The notes under the pieces: generated by a model
What the model saw: the letters and a program-made list of their open reading frames with translations, nothing else
What the model was told of the DNA's origin: nothing
Database searches by the model: none
Made by a program: the position numbers and the translations under genes
In this document: piece by piece, positions 1 to 7,665 of the stretch
How positions within the stretch are numbered: the stretch's first letter is position 1
Layout: every line of letters begins with the position of its first letter
Assembly: GCA_029865515.1 (NCBI GenBank)
Contig: JAOUGQ010000004.1
Location: 1-28,732, forward strand
Direction: 5' to 3'
DNA from: Nitrospirota bacterium
GTDB taxonomy: Bacteria > Nitrospirota > Nitrospiria > Nitrospirales > UBA8639
Length of the DNA stretch: 28,732 bases

Positions 1-80
1 TCGTTGCCGAGGTCGATGCCTGCCGTAATGAGCGCACCGGCGATTCCGTCATGGAGTTGGCGTGTTTGCTTCATCATCAT
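1..80 (-). CDS. N-terminal fragment of a small, possibly membrane, protein (cut by window edge)
   Basis: A reading frame starts at the ATG at 78-80 on the minus strand and runs off the left edge. A strong Shine-Dalgarno (AGGAGGGG, 82-89) lies just upstream. Three ATG codons stand in tandem, so the exact start could be any of them. The visible residues begin MMMKQTRQLHDGIAGALI and turn hydrophobic, as in small inner-membrane proteins of the DUF2892 or DUF4395 type. That family guess is weak because only 26 residues are visible. It is transcribed divergently from the metalloprotease-like gene at 434. Confidence 0.5.
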   Translation of the reverse strand, partial: MMMKQTRQLHDGIAGALITAGIDLGN

Positions 81-433
81 AACCCCTCCTGTGAGTTAAG
101 CATTGTGTTCCTGTTCACCACGTTCTTTCCCGTGAACTATCCGGAATTTTTATGGGTTGCTTGGTTGCGGCCAAGCTCGTTGTCTTTGCTTTTTGCCTAA
201 AGGGGGGAAGAGAGCCGAAAAAATCTATTCCTAGTCTCTGTTTTTAAATATACGTATTTTAGCTTATCTTTCAGGATGATCTATATTTGCGAAAATTTTA
301 GTTAACATAATGAAAATAAAAGGAAATATGTGATTTTTCCTTAGGCAATTCTCTGTCTTTTCGGGCAGAGGGAAGGGGTGCTACCCTTTTGTGGGTACGA
401 TGATGACAACCAAAATAGAGTGAGGAATCAGTC
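81..433. other. Divergent AT-rich intergenic region
   Basis: This gap separates the divergent genes at 80 (minus) and 434 (plus), so it should hold promoters for both. Positions 235-335 are markedly AT-rich and include a CATAAT -10-like hexamer at 306-311, but no convincing -35 at the right distance. A short inverted repeat (TACCC at 382-386, GGGTA at 393-397) lies 36 bases before the start at 434. No coding sequence is supported. Confidence 0.4.
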
Positions 434-1000
434 ATGCCATTCGGCTATTACCATCAGCTTAACGCCAAGGCCAAGCGCATTTACCGGGCCAGTGACAAAG
501 TTTCGGACTTTCCATTGCCGGATGTCTTTGCTGTTCAACCCGTCGTCCAGAAAATTTTTGAGGCGTTAGAAGCGGAGAGTCATTTGCGTACCCAGAAATG
601 GACTCAGCGCATGCTGAATATGTTGACGAATCAACTTTTGATTCGGCCGATTCGATTTGAATTGTTGGATATCCGGCCATCCAATCCACGGATGGAGCTC
701 TATGGTCTCTATTATCCCACCGAGGGCCGGCGGAGACCGAGGATCCAAGTCTGGATGCGTACGGCTAAGCGGCGTCAAGTGGTCGCCTTTCGCACCTTCC
801 TTCGCACCTTGCTGCATGAGTTCTGCCATCATTTGGATTACGACTGTTTAGGCCTGAAAGATTCCTTCCATACCCAGGGCTTTTATCAGCGTGAGTCCAG
901 TTTGATATCTCAAGTCTTGCCGGTAGCAGCCCTTTCGATTTCGGGGAACGGGAGCAGCCCTAAGGCGAAAATGATGAAACTGACTAAACGGAAGATATGA
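434..1000 (+). CDS. SprT-like / HExxH zinc metalloprotease-like protein
   Basis: The 188-residue product carries the zinc-binding motif HEFCHH at residues 128-133, followed by HTQGFYQRE at 146-153. This spacing resembles the small SprT-like or minimal gluzincin fold. The Glu of HExxH would be the catalytic base and the two His the zinc ligands; His146 is a candidate third ligand. There is no signal peptide or membrane segment, so it should be cytoplasmic. The last 20 residues are Lys-rich. The ATG at 434 has only a weak upstream purine tract (GTGAGGAA). Its stop overlaps the start of nth (ATGA at 997-1000), indicating translational coupling. Peptidase activity and the substrate are inference. 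Confidence 0.75.
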   Translation: MPFGYYHQLNAKAKRIYRASDKVSDFPLPDVFAVQPVVQKIFEALEAESHLRTQKWTQRMLNMLTNQLLIRPIRFELLDIRPSNPRMELYGLYYPTEGRRRPRIQVWMRTAKRRQVVAFRTFLRTLLHEFCHHLDYDCLGLKDSFHTQGFYQRESSLISQVLPVAALSISGNGSSPKAKMMKLTKRKI

Positions 1001-1665
1001 AAGCGCATGCTCCTGCTCCGCCCGGACTAGAATCGTTGTCTCAAAAATGGCGGCGGATGGAGGCCATCTTCTCCGGTCTCAATCAGGCCTATCCTGGCAC
1101 GGCGCTGGCCCTGAATTTTTCCTCGCCTCTGGAGTTATTGATTGCTCTGATCCTGGCGGCCCAATGCACCGATGAGCGGGTGAATGCCGTCACCGCGAAC
1201 GTGTTTAAGAAATACCAAACAGCGATGGCCTGGGCTGGTGCTGATCGACGGGCATTAGAACGGGACCTCCAATCGGTGAGCTTTTACCGGAATAAGACCA
1301 AAGCCATTCAAGCCTGTTGCCAGGAACTTGTGGATCGATTTGGAGGGGAGGTGCCGAAGACTCTCGAGGAGTTAGTCTCCTTGCCTGGGGTTGGACGAAA
1401 AACAGCGAATGTCTTGAGGGGGAATGCATTCGGGCAACCGGCCATTGGCGTTGATCGGCATGTAGGACGGTTGGCGCAACGCATGGGATTCACCACCGAG
1501 ACCGACCCTGACAAGATCGAACTCGATCTCAATGCGTTGGTGCCGGATGAACGTAAGGTCAGGTTTTGTCATCTTATGCAAACCCATGGTCGGGTACAGT
1601 GTCTGGCGAGAACACCCCAATGTGACACTTGTCCCGTCCGGTCCTCTTGCCCGTACCCCACCTAG
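997..1665 (+). CDS. nth: Endonuclease III (base-excision DNA glycosylase/AP lyase)
   Basis: It removes oxidised pyrimidines from DNA and cleaves the abasic site. The helix-hairpin-helix LPGVGRKTAN lies at about residues 129-138, with catalytic Lys135 and the conserved Asp153 in GVDRHV. The C-terminus has the 4Fe-4S ligand pattern C-x6-C-x2-C-x5-C at Cys202, 209, 212 and 218, exactly as in E. coli Nth. The 222-residue product is slightly longer than the E. coli protein because of about 20 extra N-terminal residues. The Met at residue 21 is therefore an alternative start, although the ATGA overlap with the upstream gene favours 997. The repair partner of the upstream protease-like gene, if any, is unknown. 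Confidence 0.95.
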   Translation: MKAHAPAPPGLESLSQKWRRMEAIFSGLNQAYPGTALALNFSSPLELLIALILAAQCTDERVNAVTANVFKKYQTAMAWAGADRRALERDLQSVSFYRNKTKAIQACCQELVDRFGGEVPKTLEELVSLPGVGRKTANVLRGNAFGQPAIGVDRHVGRLAQRMGFTTETDPDKIELDLNALVPDERKVRFCHLMQTHGRVQCLARTPQCDTCPVRSSCPYPT

Positions 1666-1673
1666 AAGGGGCC

Positions 1674-1858
1674 ATTGAAAAAGTCCATCAGCTTCGTTCA
1701 CGGCTCTCTGTCGGGCTCACGTCCTAAATGTACTCCGCTCGCCACAACGGTCGCGCCATTCGGGACACGGCAAGCCATACTGCGGCCTTGCCCGTGGAGA
1801 GGCACATCCTGGCGTGCCGGGGCTGGGCGGGTGTAAGAAGGCGGGCCTTTTTGAGCAG
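1674..1858. repeat. Degenerate intergenic repeat with inverted ends
   Basis: The left end reads TTGAAAAAGTCC (from 1675) and the right end GGCCTTTTTGAG (1844-1855). These are imperfect inverted copies of each other. The interior is GC-rich with several short palindromes. Elements with this end pattern are, from general knowledge, dispersed between genes in Nitrospira and some other genomes, and spurious short ORFs are often annotated inside them. No second copy lies in this window, so its repetitive nature is inferred. The rest of the gap (1859-2129) leads into ttcA and shows no supported gene. Confidence 0.5.
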
Positions 1859-2129
1859 CCCTTCGCGTTCGTGGAATTTCATGGTCGTGATAAAACCGGA
1901 TTGGTAGTGTAAGGATTTCGCCTTCGAAGAGTCTGTAGCTCCATTCATCTATGCGGGGTATTCTCGCGTTTTCTTTTCACAGAAAAGCTTCAGTCAGCCG
2001 ATATTTCTGTCTATCTCTTTGGGATTTCCGAAGGTAGAATAATGCTGTGTGATAATGTGGGAATTTTAGGATCTCCCTGTTTACGAGCGGATAGTCCTTC
2101 ATTAAGAGTCGAGGAGCCTGCGCGAGACC

Positions 2130-2951
2130 TTGCTGCAAGATATTCGAGCCATACAACCATTGTCCCATCTCACGGAATCAACCGAGAAGATTCACACCCG
2201 TCTTTGCCGGATGGTGGGGCAGGCCGTCGCTGATTTCAAAATGATCGAAGAGGGCGACAGGGTCATGGTCTGTCTTTCGGGTGGGAAGGATAGTTATGGG
2301 ATGCTGGATATTTTACTGTCTCTCCAGTCCCGGGCTCCGGTGTCCTATGAACTGATTGCCGTCAATTTGGATCAGAAGCAACCGGGATTTCCCGAACATG
2401 TTCTTCCCGACTACCTCACAAAGCTTGGCGTGCCGTTTCATATTGAAGAGCGCGATACCTATTCGGTGGTGAAACGGCTCATTCCCGAAGGCGAGACGAC
2501 CTGCTCGCTGTGTTCACGCTTGCGTCGTGGCATTCTGTACGGGTTAGCTGAACGGTTGGGAGCCACCAAGATTGCCCTCGGACATCATCGTAACGATATC
2601 ATGGAAACGTTGTTGCTGAATCTGTTGTTCAACGGAACGTTGAAAAGCATGCCACCCAAGCTGAGATCTGATGATGGACAACATGTCGTGATCCGTCCCC
2701 TGGCGTATGTCAAAGAATCGGAGCTGGCCCGGTATGCGGAGTTGAGAAACTTTCCCATCATTCCCTGCGACCTCTGTGGCTCACAGGAAAATTTGAAGCG
2801 TAAAGAAGTGAAAGCCCTGCTCCAGGAATGGGACACTCGTTATCCCGGTTCAGGCGACAGTGTGTTTGCGGCTTTATCCAAGGTCATCCCCAGTCATCTT
2901 CTCGATCGACAACTGTTTGATTTTCATACCTATCAGTGCCCTGACCGTTGA
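2130..2951 (+). CDS. ttcA: tRNA 2-thiocytidine(32) synthetase TtcA
   Basis: TtcA uses ATP and an iron-sulfur cluster to thiolate C32 of certain tRNAs. The PP-loop SGGKDS is at residues 50-55. The first Cys pair is TTCSLCSRLRRG (Cys125, Cys128), and a further CxxC (Cys213, Cys216) lies in IPCDLCGSQ. GHHRND (151-156) is also conserved. Alignment from memory with E. coli TtcA is close throughout; the product is 273 residues against 311, lacking the variable E. coli C-terminal tail. An in-frame stop at 2103 leaves few start choices. The TTG at 2130, with GAGGAG at 2111-2116 (long 13-base spacing), is the most likely, so the first residues are uncertain. Confidence 0.95.
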   Translation: MLQDIRAIQPLSHLTESTEKIHTRLCRMVGQAVADFKMIEEGDRVMVCLSGGKDSYGMLDILLSLQSRAPVSYELIAVNLDQKQPGFPEHVLPDYLTKLGVPFHIEERDTYSVVKRLIPEGETTCSLCSRLRRGILYGLAERLGATKIALGHHRNDIMETLLLNLLFNGTLKSMPPKLRSDDGQHVVIRPLAYVKESELARYAELRNFPIIPCDLCGSQENLKRKEVKALLQEWDTRYPGSGDSVFAALSKVIPSHLLDRQLFDFHTYQCPDR

Positions 2952-3067
2952 AGTTGACTGACGGTTGTCCCTGTTCGAATGACTGCCGGACATGCCGAAC
3001 TGCTTCGATTCCTTCCACACCGTATTTCGAACTGGTGCCCAATGCCTTAAAATAGCACGTTAATCTC

Positions 3068-3553
3068 ATGATGATGGTGTATCTCCAGGTTCTTCTGTTA
3101 ATCATGGCGGCCAATGGAGCACCCATCATTGGCCGGCGGCTTCTGAAAGGGCGCTGGAGTACTCCTCTTGATGGGGGAGTGACATTTAAGGATGGGCGCC
3201 CTCTCCTGGGAAAGTCGAAAACGTATCGGGGCGTGGCCTTTTCCTTGGTGGGCACGATATTGGCGGCGGATGTGGTGGGCATGCCGTGGGACATCGGGCT
3301 GATGGTTGGCAGCTTAGCCATGACCGGCGATTGCCTCTCCAGTTTTCTCAAACGACGGTTGGGTTATGACTCGGGCGCGATGGCATTGGGCTTGGACCAA
3401 ATTCCGGAAAGCCTTTTGCCCCTGTTGGGGGTGTGGGGCCCGCTGTCGTTATCGGCAATGGGCATTCTGGCCACGGTGGGCGCGTTTATGGTACTCGAAC
3501 TGATTTTTTCTCGCCTCTTGTATAAACTTCACATTCGTAAGCATCCGTATTAA
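3068..3553 (+). CDS. CDP-archaeol synthase-like (CarS/DUF46) integral membrane protein
   Basis: The 161-residue product has about four hydrophobic segments (near 4-20, 56-72, 76-88 and 115-150). It carries the family signature PLDGG (33-37), then DGRPLLGKSKTYRG (42-55), then GDCLSSFLKRRLG (87-99) and LGLDQIPE (108-114). In archaea CarS transfers CMP from CTP to unsaturated archaetidic acid. Bacterial members are homologous to CTP:phosphatidate cytidylyltransferases, and their substrate is not established. It stands 116 bases after ttcA and has a hypothetical gene facing it. A role in nucleotide-activated lipid formation is inferred from family only. Confidence 0.8.
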   Translation: MMMVYLQVLLLIMAANGAPIIGRRLLKGRWSTPLDGGVTFKDGRPLLGKSKTYRGVAFSLVGTILAADVVGMPWDIGLMVGSLAMTGDCLSSFLKRRLGYDSGAMALGLDQIPESLLPLLGVWGPLSLSAMGILATVGAFMVLELIFSRLLYKLHIRKHPY

Positions 3554-3588
3554 TTGTTTGTCCCTGCTGGTGCTCTCCCCTGGTCACG

Positions 3589-3924
3589 TTAAGGGGGCGT
3601 GTCCGGCAAGGTAATGCCTAATTGAGCAAGCTTCCGGCTAAATCCCTCAGAGGTATTCAGGGTATGGATGAAGTGTCCATCAGACTGTTCGTAGGAAATC
3701 AGTCCACCGTTTTGTAGCGGCAATACGAACACCCGATCCTTGGCGCCAGGGCTTGAAAAAGGGTGAGGAGAACACGGTATGCCGAGTAGCGTATTGAAAG
3801 ACAGCGGTTTCTCCTGCCGGGCCAAAACACATCGCCCCGGACAATTGCGAATGGGCCGCCACGGCCAACGAGCCTGTACCTGCTCAAATGTCATGAGATT
3901 GCAGTCTAGATGTTCTCTCCCCAC
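3589..3924 (-). CDS. Conserved hypothetical protein with an RNCPGR motif
   Basis: I do not recognise a named domain. The 111-residue product has a central block WRPIRNCPGRCVL (22-34) and a C-terminal block with GGLISY (73-78) and HTLNTSEGFSRKL (88-99). Both look constrained rather than like a random frame, and I have the impression of similar proteins in other Nitrospirota, which is memory rather than a search. It is soluble, with no signal peptide. The start is uncertain: the GTG at 3924, or the ATG at 3894 just before TFEQVQARW. It is convergent with the CarS-like gene and divergent from the gene at 3995. Confidence 0.6.
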   Translation of the reverse strand: MGREHLDCNLMTFEQVQARWPWRPIRNCPGRCVLARQEKPLSFNTLLGIPCSPHPFSSPGAKDRVFVLPLQNGGLISYEQSDGHFIHTLNTSEGFSRKLAQLGITLPDTPP

Positions 3925-3994
3925 CTTGTAAGTACTCTGTTCTGCTCTCTGAGGTTACTTGCCAATGACTCTACCATCTTGAGATTCTGGAGCG

Positions 3995-4441
3995 ATGATG
4001 CCTTTGGATCGTTCATCAGAAGAAGAACCTTCGACGTCTTCCCGTACCCCACTCATTTCGATCGGATTGGCGATTTTGGCAGTCCTGATGGTGCCGGTGT
4101 TTCTCTATTCTGTGGGACCGGAAGGCCCCATTAAGGTTGGTGACGTCGTCTTTGCCAAGGATCGTCATCGTGTACCGATGATCGATTCTCAGTTTGATGG
4201 GAAACGAAAGCATTCTTCGATGTGTTTTCTGGAGCCACGTGTGCAATTAGTAGTTCAGAAAATCGGGATTTTATCGGAAGGCTCGATGATTGCCGAACCA
4301 ATTGCCATTGAAACCGCTGACCCACCTTCTTGTCCCCCGAAGATGCCGGTCCTGGTTCACGCGCATCAGGTGACCTTAAAGGCGGATCTATGGGGTGGCC
4401 TGCGCGACATGCTTTTACATTTCTTCTCTGGTCGCGGATAA
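3995..4441 (+). CDS. Hypothetical single-pass membrane protein
   Basis: The N-terminus (about 18 residues, Ser/Glu-rich) is followed by one hydrophobic segment at about 19-40 (ISIGLAILAVLMVPVFLY), with the rest outside or periplasmic. The soluble part has Cys residues at about 77 and 112 but no recognisable domain. Two ATGs stand in tandem. GGAG at 3989-3992 fits the second (3998) slightly better. It is convergent with msrA, 33 bases away, and no function can be assigned. Confidence 0.6.
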   Translation: MMPLDRSSEEEPSTSSRTPLISIGLAILAVLMVPVFLYSVGPEGPIKVGDVVFAKDRHRVPMIDSQFDGKRKHSSMCFLEPRVQLVVQKIGILSEGSMIAEPIAIETADPPSCPPKMPVLVHAHQVTLKADLWGGLRDMLLHFFSGRG

Positions 4442-4474
4442 CCATCGCCTCAGTAGAAAGCCAGCTCTTTACGT

Positions 4475-5041
4475 TCAGGTGTGCTTGAGTTTGTCCGTAA
4501 AGCGTTGCCGGAACTTCGCTACCTTGGGATTAATCAGATAAGCACAATAGGGTTGCGACGGATTCCGCGCAAAATATTCCTGGTGGTAGTCTTCGGCGAT
4601 GTAAAAGGGTGAAGCGGGCACCACCTGAGTCACAATGGGATTGTCGAAAATCTTTTCCTGCGTCAATGTGCGAATGACCTCGTTTGCTGTCGCTTCCTGT
4701 CGGGATGAATGGGTGAAAATGACGGAGCGGTATTGGGTGCCTGCATCATTACCCTGTCGATTGAGAGTGGTCGGATCATGGATGCCGAAAAAGATTTCCA
4801 GCAGTTCCCGATACGTGATGACTCCGGGCTCAAATCGAATCTGAATCACCTCCGCATGTCCCGTGGTGCCGGTACACACCGCCTCATAGGTTGGATTGGG
4901 GCGGCCTCCGCCCATGTAACCCGATTCCACTGACTCGATACCCTTCACCTGATCATACACGGCTTCCAGGCACCAGAAGCAGCCGCCACCCAAAGTGGCG
5001 AGCTCTTTTCCCGTTGATGACGACGTGGGCGAGTCAGACAT
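4475..5041 (-). CDS. msrA: Peptide methionine sulfoxide reductase A
   Basis: MsrA reduces the S epimer of methionine sulfoxide in proteins. The active-site motif is GGGCFWCLE, with catalytic Cys21. Conserved downstream blocks include GYMGG, YEAVCTGTTGHAE, FFGIHDPTTLNRQGND and GTQYRSVIF. The 188-residue length is typical. Cys166 in QPYCAYLI is a candidate partner cysteine for disulfide recycling. An AGGAG site lies 5' of the ATG at 5041. There is no signal peptide, so the enzyme should be cytoplasmic. It is divergent from the phosphoesterase gene, and the 222-base gap must hold both promoters. Confidence 0.95.
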   Translation of the reverse strand: MSDSPTSSSTGKELATLGGGCFWCLEAVYDQVKGIESVESGYMGGGRPNPTYEAVCTGTTGHAEVIQIRFEPGVITYRELLEIFFGIHDPTTLNRQGNDAGTQYRSVIFTHSSRQEATANEVIRTLTQEKIFDNPIVTQVVPASPFYIAEDYHQEYFARNPSQPYCAYLINPKVAKFRQRFTDKLKHT

Positions 5042-5263
5042 AAAAAACTCCTTATAGTAAAGAAAAAATTGAAAGTGGGAGATCGATGAGCCAGGTTACA
5101 GATTTATACCACGATACTTTTTCTTGGGCCACTGCCACTGATAGATAAGCACGGGAGATGCTTTTCTTATTGATCCTTCTCCACTTTACTTTCTGCTATG
5201 CCTCTTTATAGTCTTGGATGACATTCTTTTACGCGGCCAAGTTGCTTGAGAGGAATGGGTTCC

Positions 5264-6160
5264 ATGCGGGTTGTGTGGGCGACGGACATTCATTTGAATT
5301 TTCTCGGTGCCAAGGAGCGGGCCTCATTTTTTTCGTCCATCTGTGACCGCCAGCCGGATGCTGTGTTTGTGACCGGGGATATTGCTGAGGCGCCGTCCCT
5401 GAAACGCCTTCTCGAGGAAATGCGCCTGGCCATTCAGATGCCGTTGTATTTCGTTCTGGGCAATCACGATTTTTACTATGGATCGATTTCTCAGGTCCGG
5501 AACAGTCTTGAACACTGGTGTCAGGAACAGTCGGGCCTCGTCTATCTTTCGACAACAGGGTTAGTCGAACTGACTCCGACTACCGCATTAGTCGGGCATG
5601 ATGGTTGGGGAGACGGACGCTATGGGAACTATGATTTGTCACCCGTCAGGCTTAGTGATCAGGAGTTGATTGCCGATTTCCAGGACTTAGATCGCGATGC
5701 GGTGTTAGGCAAGCTTCATGCGTTGGGGGATGAGGCGGCTTTGTATTTGCGGGAGGTATTAGACAAAGCCTTGGCATCGTATCGGCAGGTGATTTGTCTC
5801 ACGCATGTCCCGCCGTTTAAGGAAGCCTGCTGGTATCAGGGGAAAATGGGAAATGATGACTGGCTTCCGTATTTTGCCTGCCAAGCGGTTGGGGAGGTGT
5901 TGCTGAACGTTTCGCGTGAGCGACCCGATTGCCACATCACTGCGTTATGCGGTCATACCCATCATGCCGGTATCGTTCAACTGAGACCTCATTTACGGGT
6001 TATCACCGGCTCCGCCGAATATGGTGCTCCCTACATTCAGAACACCTTTGACCTTGAGGACCTGTTTGGTCATTCCGGCCTTTTTAACCCTGGAGAGGGT
6101 GGAGAGGCGCAGTCGGGAGAAATGGATGCTGCCGGAAGGCAAATAGGAACGTCTAAATAA
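5264..6160 (+). CDS. Calcineurin-like metallophosphoesterase
   Basis: The 298-residue product has the metal-ligand motifs of the family in order: DxH in TDIHLNF (residues 7-13), GD in VTGDIAE, GNHD in VLGNHDFYYG, a histidine in THVPPF and GHTHHAG near 233. The fold is a dinuclear-metal phosphoesterase; the substrate cannot be read from sequence. A frame extends upstream to a TTG at 5246, but GAGAGGA at 5248-5254 is correctly spaced for the ATG at 5264, and the conserved sequence begins there. The C-terminal tail (about 25 residues) is Gly/Glu-rich and probably variable. The stop overlaps the opposing DCC gene by eight bases. Confidence 0.85.
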   Translation: MRVVWATDIHLNFLGAKERASFFSSICDRQPDAVFVTGDIAEAPSLKRLLEEMRLAIQMPLYFVLGNHDFYYGSISQVRNSLEHWCQEQSGLVYLSTTGLVELTPTTALVGHDGWGDGRYGNYDLSPVRLSDQELIADFQDLDRDAVLGKLHALGDEAALYLREVLDKALASYRQVICLTHVPPFKEACWYQGKMGNDDWLPYFACQAVGEVLLNVSRERPDCHITALCGHTHHAGIVQLRPHLRVITGSAEYGAPYIQNTFDLEDLFGHSGLFNPGEGGEAQSGEMDAAGRQIGTSK

Positions 6161-6587
6161 ACCTGGCCCGTTCTTTCTGAGAAGGCACGCGGCAAGTGTC
6201 CGACTTGCCCATCCACTGATAGCGATGCCGGGCGATAAAACTGTAGACCATATCTCGAAGAGGCCTGGGAACGATAATGAAGGCATATAGCCATGGCCAG
6301 AATCCAGGAAGGCATCGAAGGATTTTGAGCGCTGCCGTGGATTTGGTGAAGATTTTCCCCTTTTCCAAGAGTAAAAAGGTTTCATAGTCCTGTGTGGAGA
6401 GCTGGAGTTGCGTAAGAATCTGTTGGGCGGGTTGGGATTGAAGTGTTCCGAATTTGAAGAGATCCTGTGAATCCCGATCCATCACAAAGTTGACAAACGC
6501 ATTGCAAAAATTACAAACCCCATCAAAAACAATCACCCGTTCGTACTGGCCCCATTGATGGGACTGTAATGGAGATCCCTGTTTCAC
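6153..6587 (-). CDS. DCC family (DUF393) thiol-disulfide oxidoreductase-like protein
   Basis: The defining motif DGVCNFCN lies at residues 22-29, with the CxxC pair Cys25/Cys28 in a thioredoxin-like fold. The 144-residue length and later segments (KSTAALKIL, VPRPLRDMVYSFIARHRY) match the family. It lies downstream of the HTTM gene on the same strand, 118 bases away. DCC and HTTM proteins are often neighbours or fused in bacteria, which supports a shared pathway. The start is a GTG at 6585-6587. A perfect TATAAT hexamer (6658-6663, minus strand) lies upstream but its -35 is poor, so a separate promoter is only possible. Confidence 0.85.
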   Translation of the reverse strand: MKQGSPLQSHQWGQYERVIVFDGVCNFCNAFVNFVMDRDSQDLFKFGTLQSQPAQQILTQLQLSTQDYETFLLLEKGKIFTKSTAALKILRCLPGFWPWLYAFIIVPRPLRDMVYSFIARHRYQWMGKSDTCRVPSQKERARFI

Positions 6588-6705
6588 GTCGTGTGTCCTC
6601 TTGCCTGATCGTACCGTGAGGCGTGCTGGTCAATCTGCAATGAACGGCTTACCTTATTATAATACGGAAGAGGTCGGCATGCTTTCATGGGTAAGACTGT
6701 AGGAC

Positions 6706-7665
6706 CTAACCTGCTATGGAGGGACGACGCCGGAAGGATGGCCATGCGCGGGTTTTGAGCCATTGGTGAATGGGAACGAGGTCAAAGAAGATAAGATAGA
6801 CGAACGGAATCAGGAGAAAATTGACATCCATCAAAACAAAGGTGGAAATGTGAAAGGTAATGACGCCAGCCAGAAAGAATGCACGCAGCTTCACGGATTT
6901 GATGAACAGGATTAACGGGAAGCCCAGTTCGAAGACGAGTACCATATGTGAGAAAATCTGGATCAGTTCAGGATGCTGGGCCAGTTCAAAGCTTAAACTG
7001 TTTTTGACGAGTTCCCCTTCACCCGTGACTCCCCACCGAACCGACCGTTTGATGAGCACTTCCTGAATTCTTCCCTCCCCGGCAAACCACACCCAACCGG
7101 ATACTCGCACTTTTGCGATCACACTCCAAAAATAAAAGAGGGCGATATACAGTTGCATGGTCTTGATGGGCCAACTGGCCTCCCATTCCTGGACAGAAGC
7201 AAATTGGTGTTGGCTTGCATCACGAGAATGGACTTCTCCGCATTTGGAAAGAAGAAATAAAAACAGTATTTGCATGGGGATGATGTAACGATGATGAACG
7301 TCTCCACTAAAACTGTCTCTTACTCCCTTTAAATAGAAAATACACAGGATGACGACCAGAATCGATGCCCGTGTCCATTTCCCGAGGATCATGGTGACGG
7401 TTGCGGCCATAAGGACCACATAGGTGATAAAGGATAGGATCGGGATGTGGTATTGGATGCCTAGGACTTTGAAGTACCAAATAGGCTCGAGGAAGTAATA
7501 CATCGATCCGAACGGGTTGAGGCTCAGAACTGTTGCAAATTGCCAGGTGTGGAAAAAAAGAAGGCCGCATCCAATATACATTCTCAGCAGACCAAGGCTT
7601 TCTCCTGAAAAGCCGGTAAAGAAAAATTGGTTCCAGGCTCGGCTGAGCCATTTACAACTGCTCAT
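6706..7665 (-). CDS. HTTM-domain integral membrane protein (vitamin K-dependent carboxylase-like)
   Basis: The 319-residue product has about six to eight hydrophobic helices. It carries features typical of the HTTM domain: an N-terminal GLLRMYIGCGLL segment, a SGDVHHRYIIPMQILF block, and W-rich loops including VSGWVWFAGEGRIQEVL. Animal homologues carboxylate glutamate using vitamin K. Bacterial members are mostly uncharacterised, so enzymatic activity is inferred weakly. A start at 7692 is possible, but the ATG at 7665 has a good AAGGTGGGA site. The start overlaps the end of the preceding single-pass gene by 14 bases, which indicates coupling. Confidence 0.8.
   Translation of the reverse strand: MSSCKWLSRAWNQFFFTGFSGESLGLLRMYIGCGLLFFHTWQFATVLSLNPFGSMYYFLEPIWYFKVLGIQYHIPILSFITYVVLMAATVTMILGKWTRASILVVILCIFYLKGVRDSFSGDVHHRYIIPMQILFLFLLSKCGEVHSRDASQHQFASVQEWEASWPIKTMQLYIALFYFWSVIAKVRVSGWVWFAGEGRIQEVLIKRSVRWGVTGEGELVKNSLSFELAQHPELIQIFSHMVLVFELGFPLILFIKSVKLRAFFLAGVITFHISTFVLMDVNFLLIPFVYLIFFDLVPIHQWLKTRAWPSFRRRPSIAG

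Noticed and set aside
1724..1948. Minus-strand frame containing FHEREGLLKKARLL
   Set aside because: It lies mostly inside the inverted-end repeat, and such frames are common artefacts of this element type.
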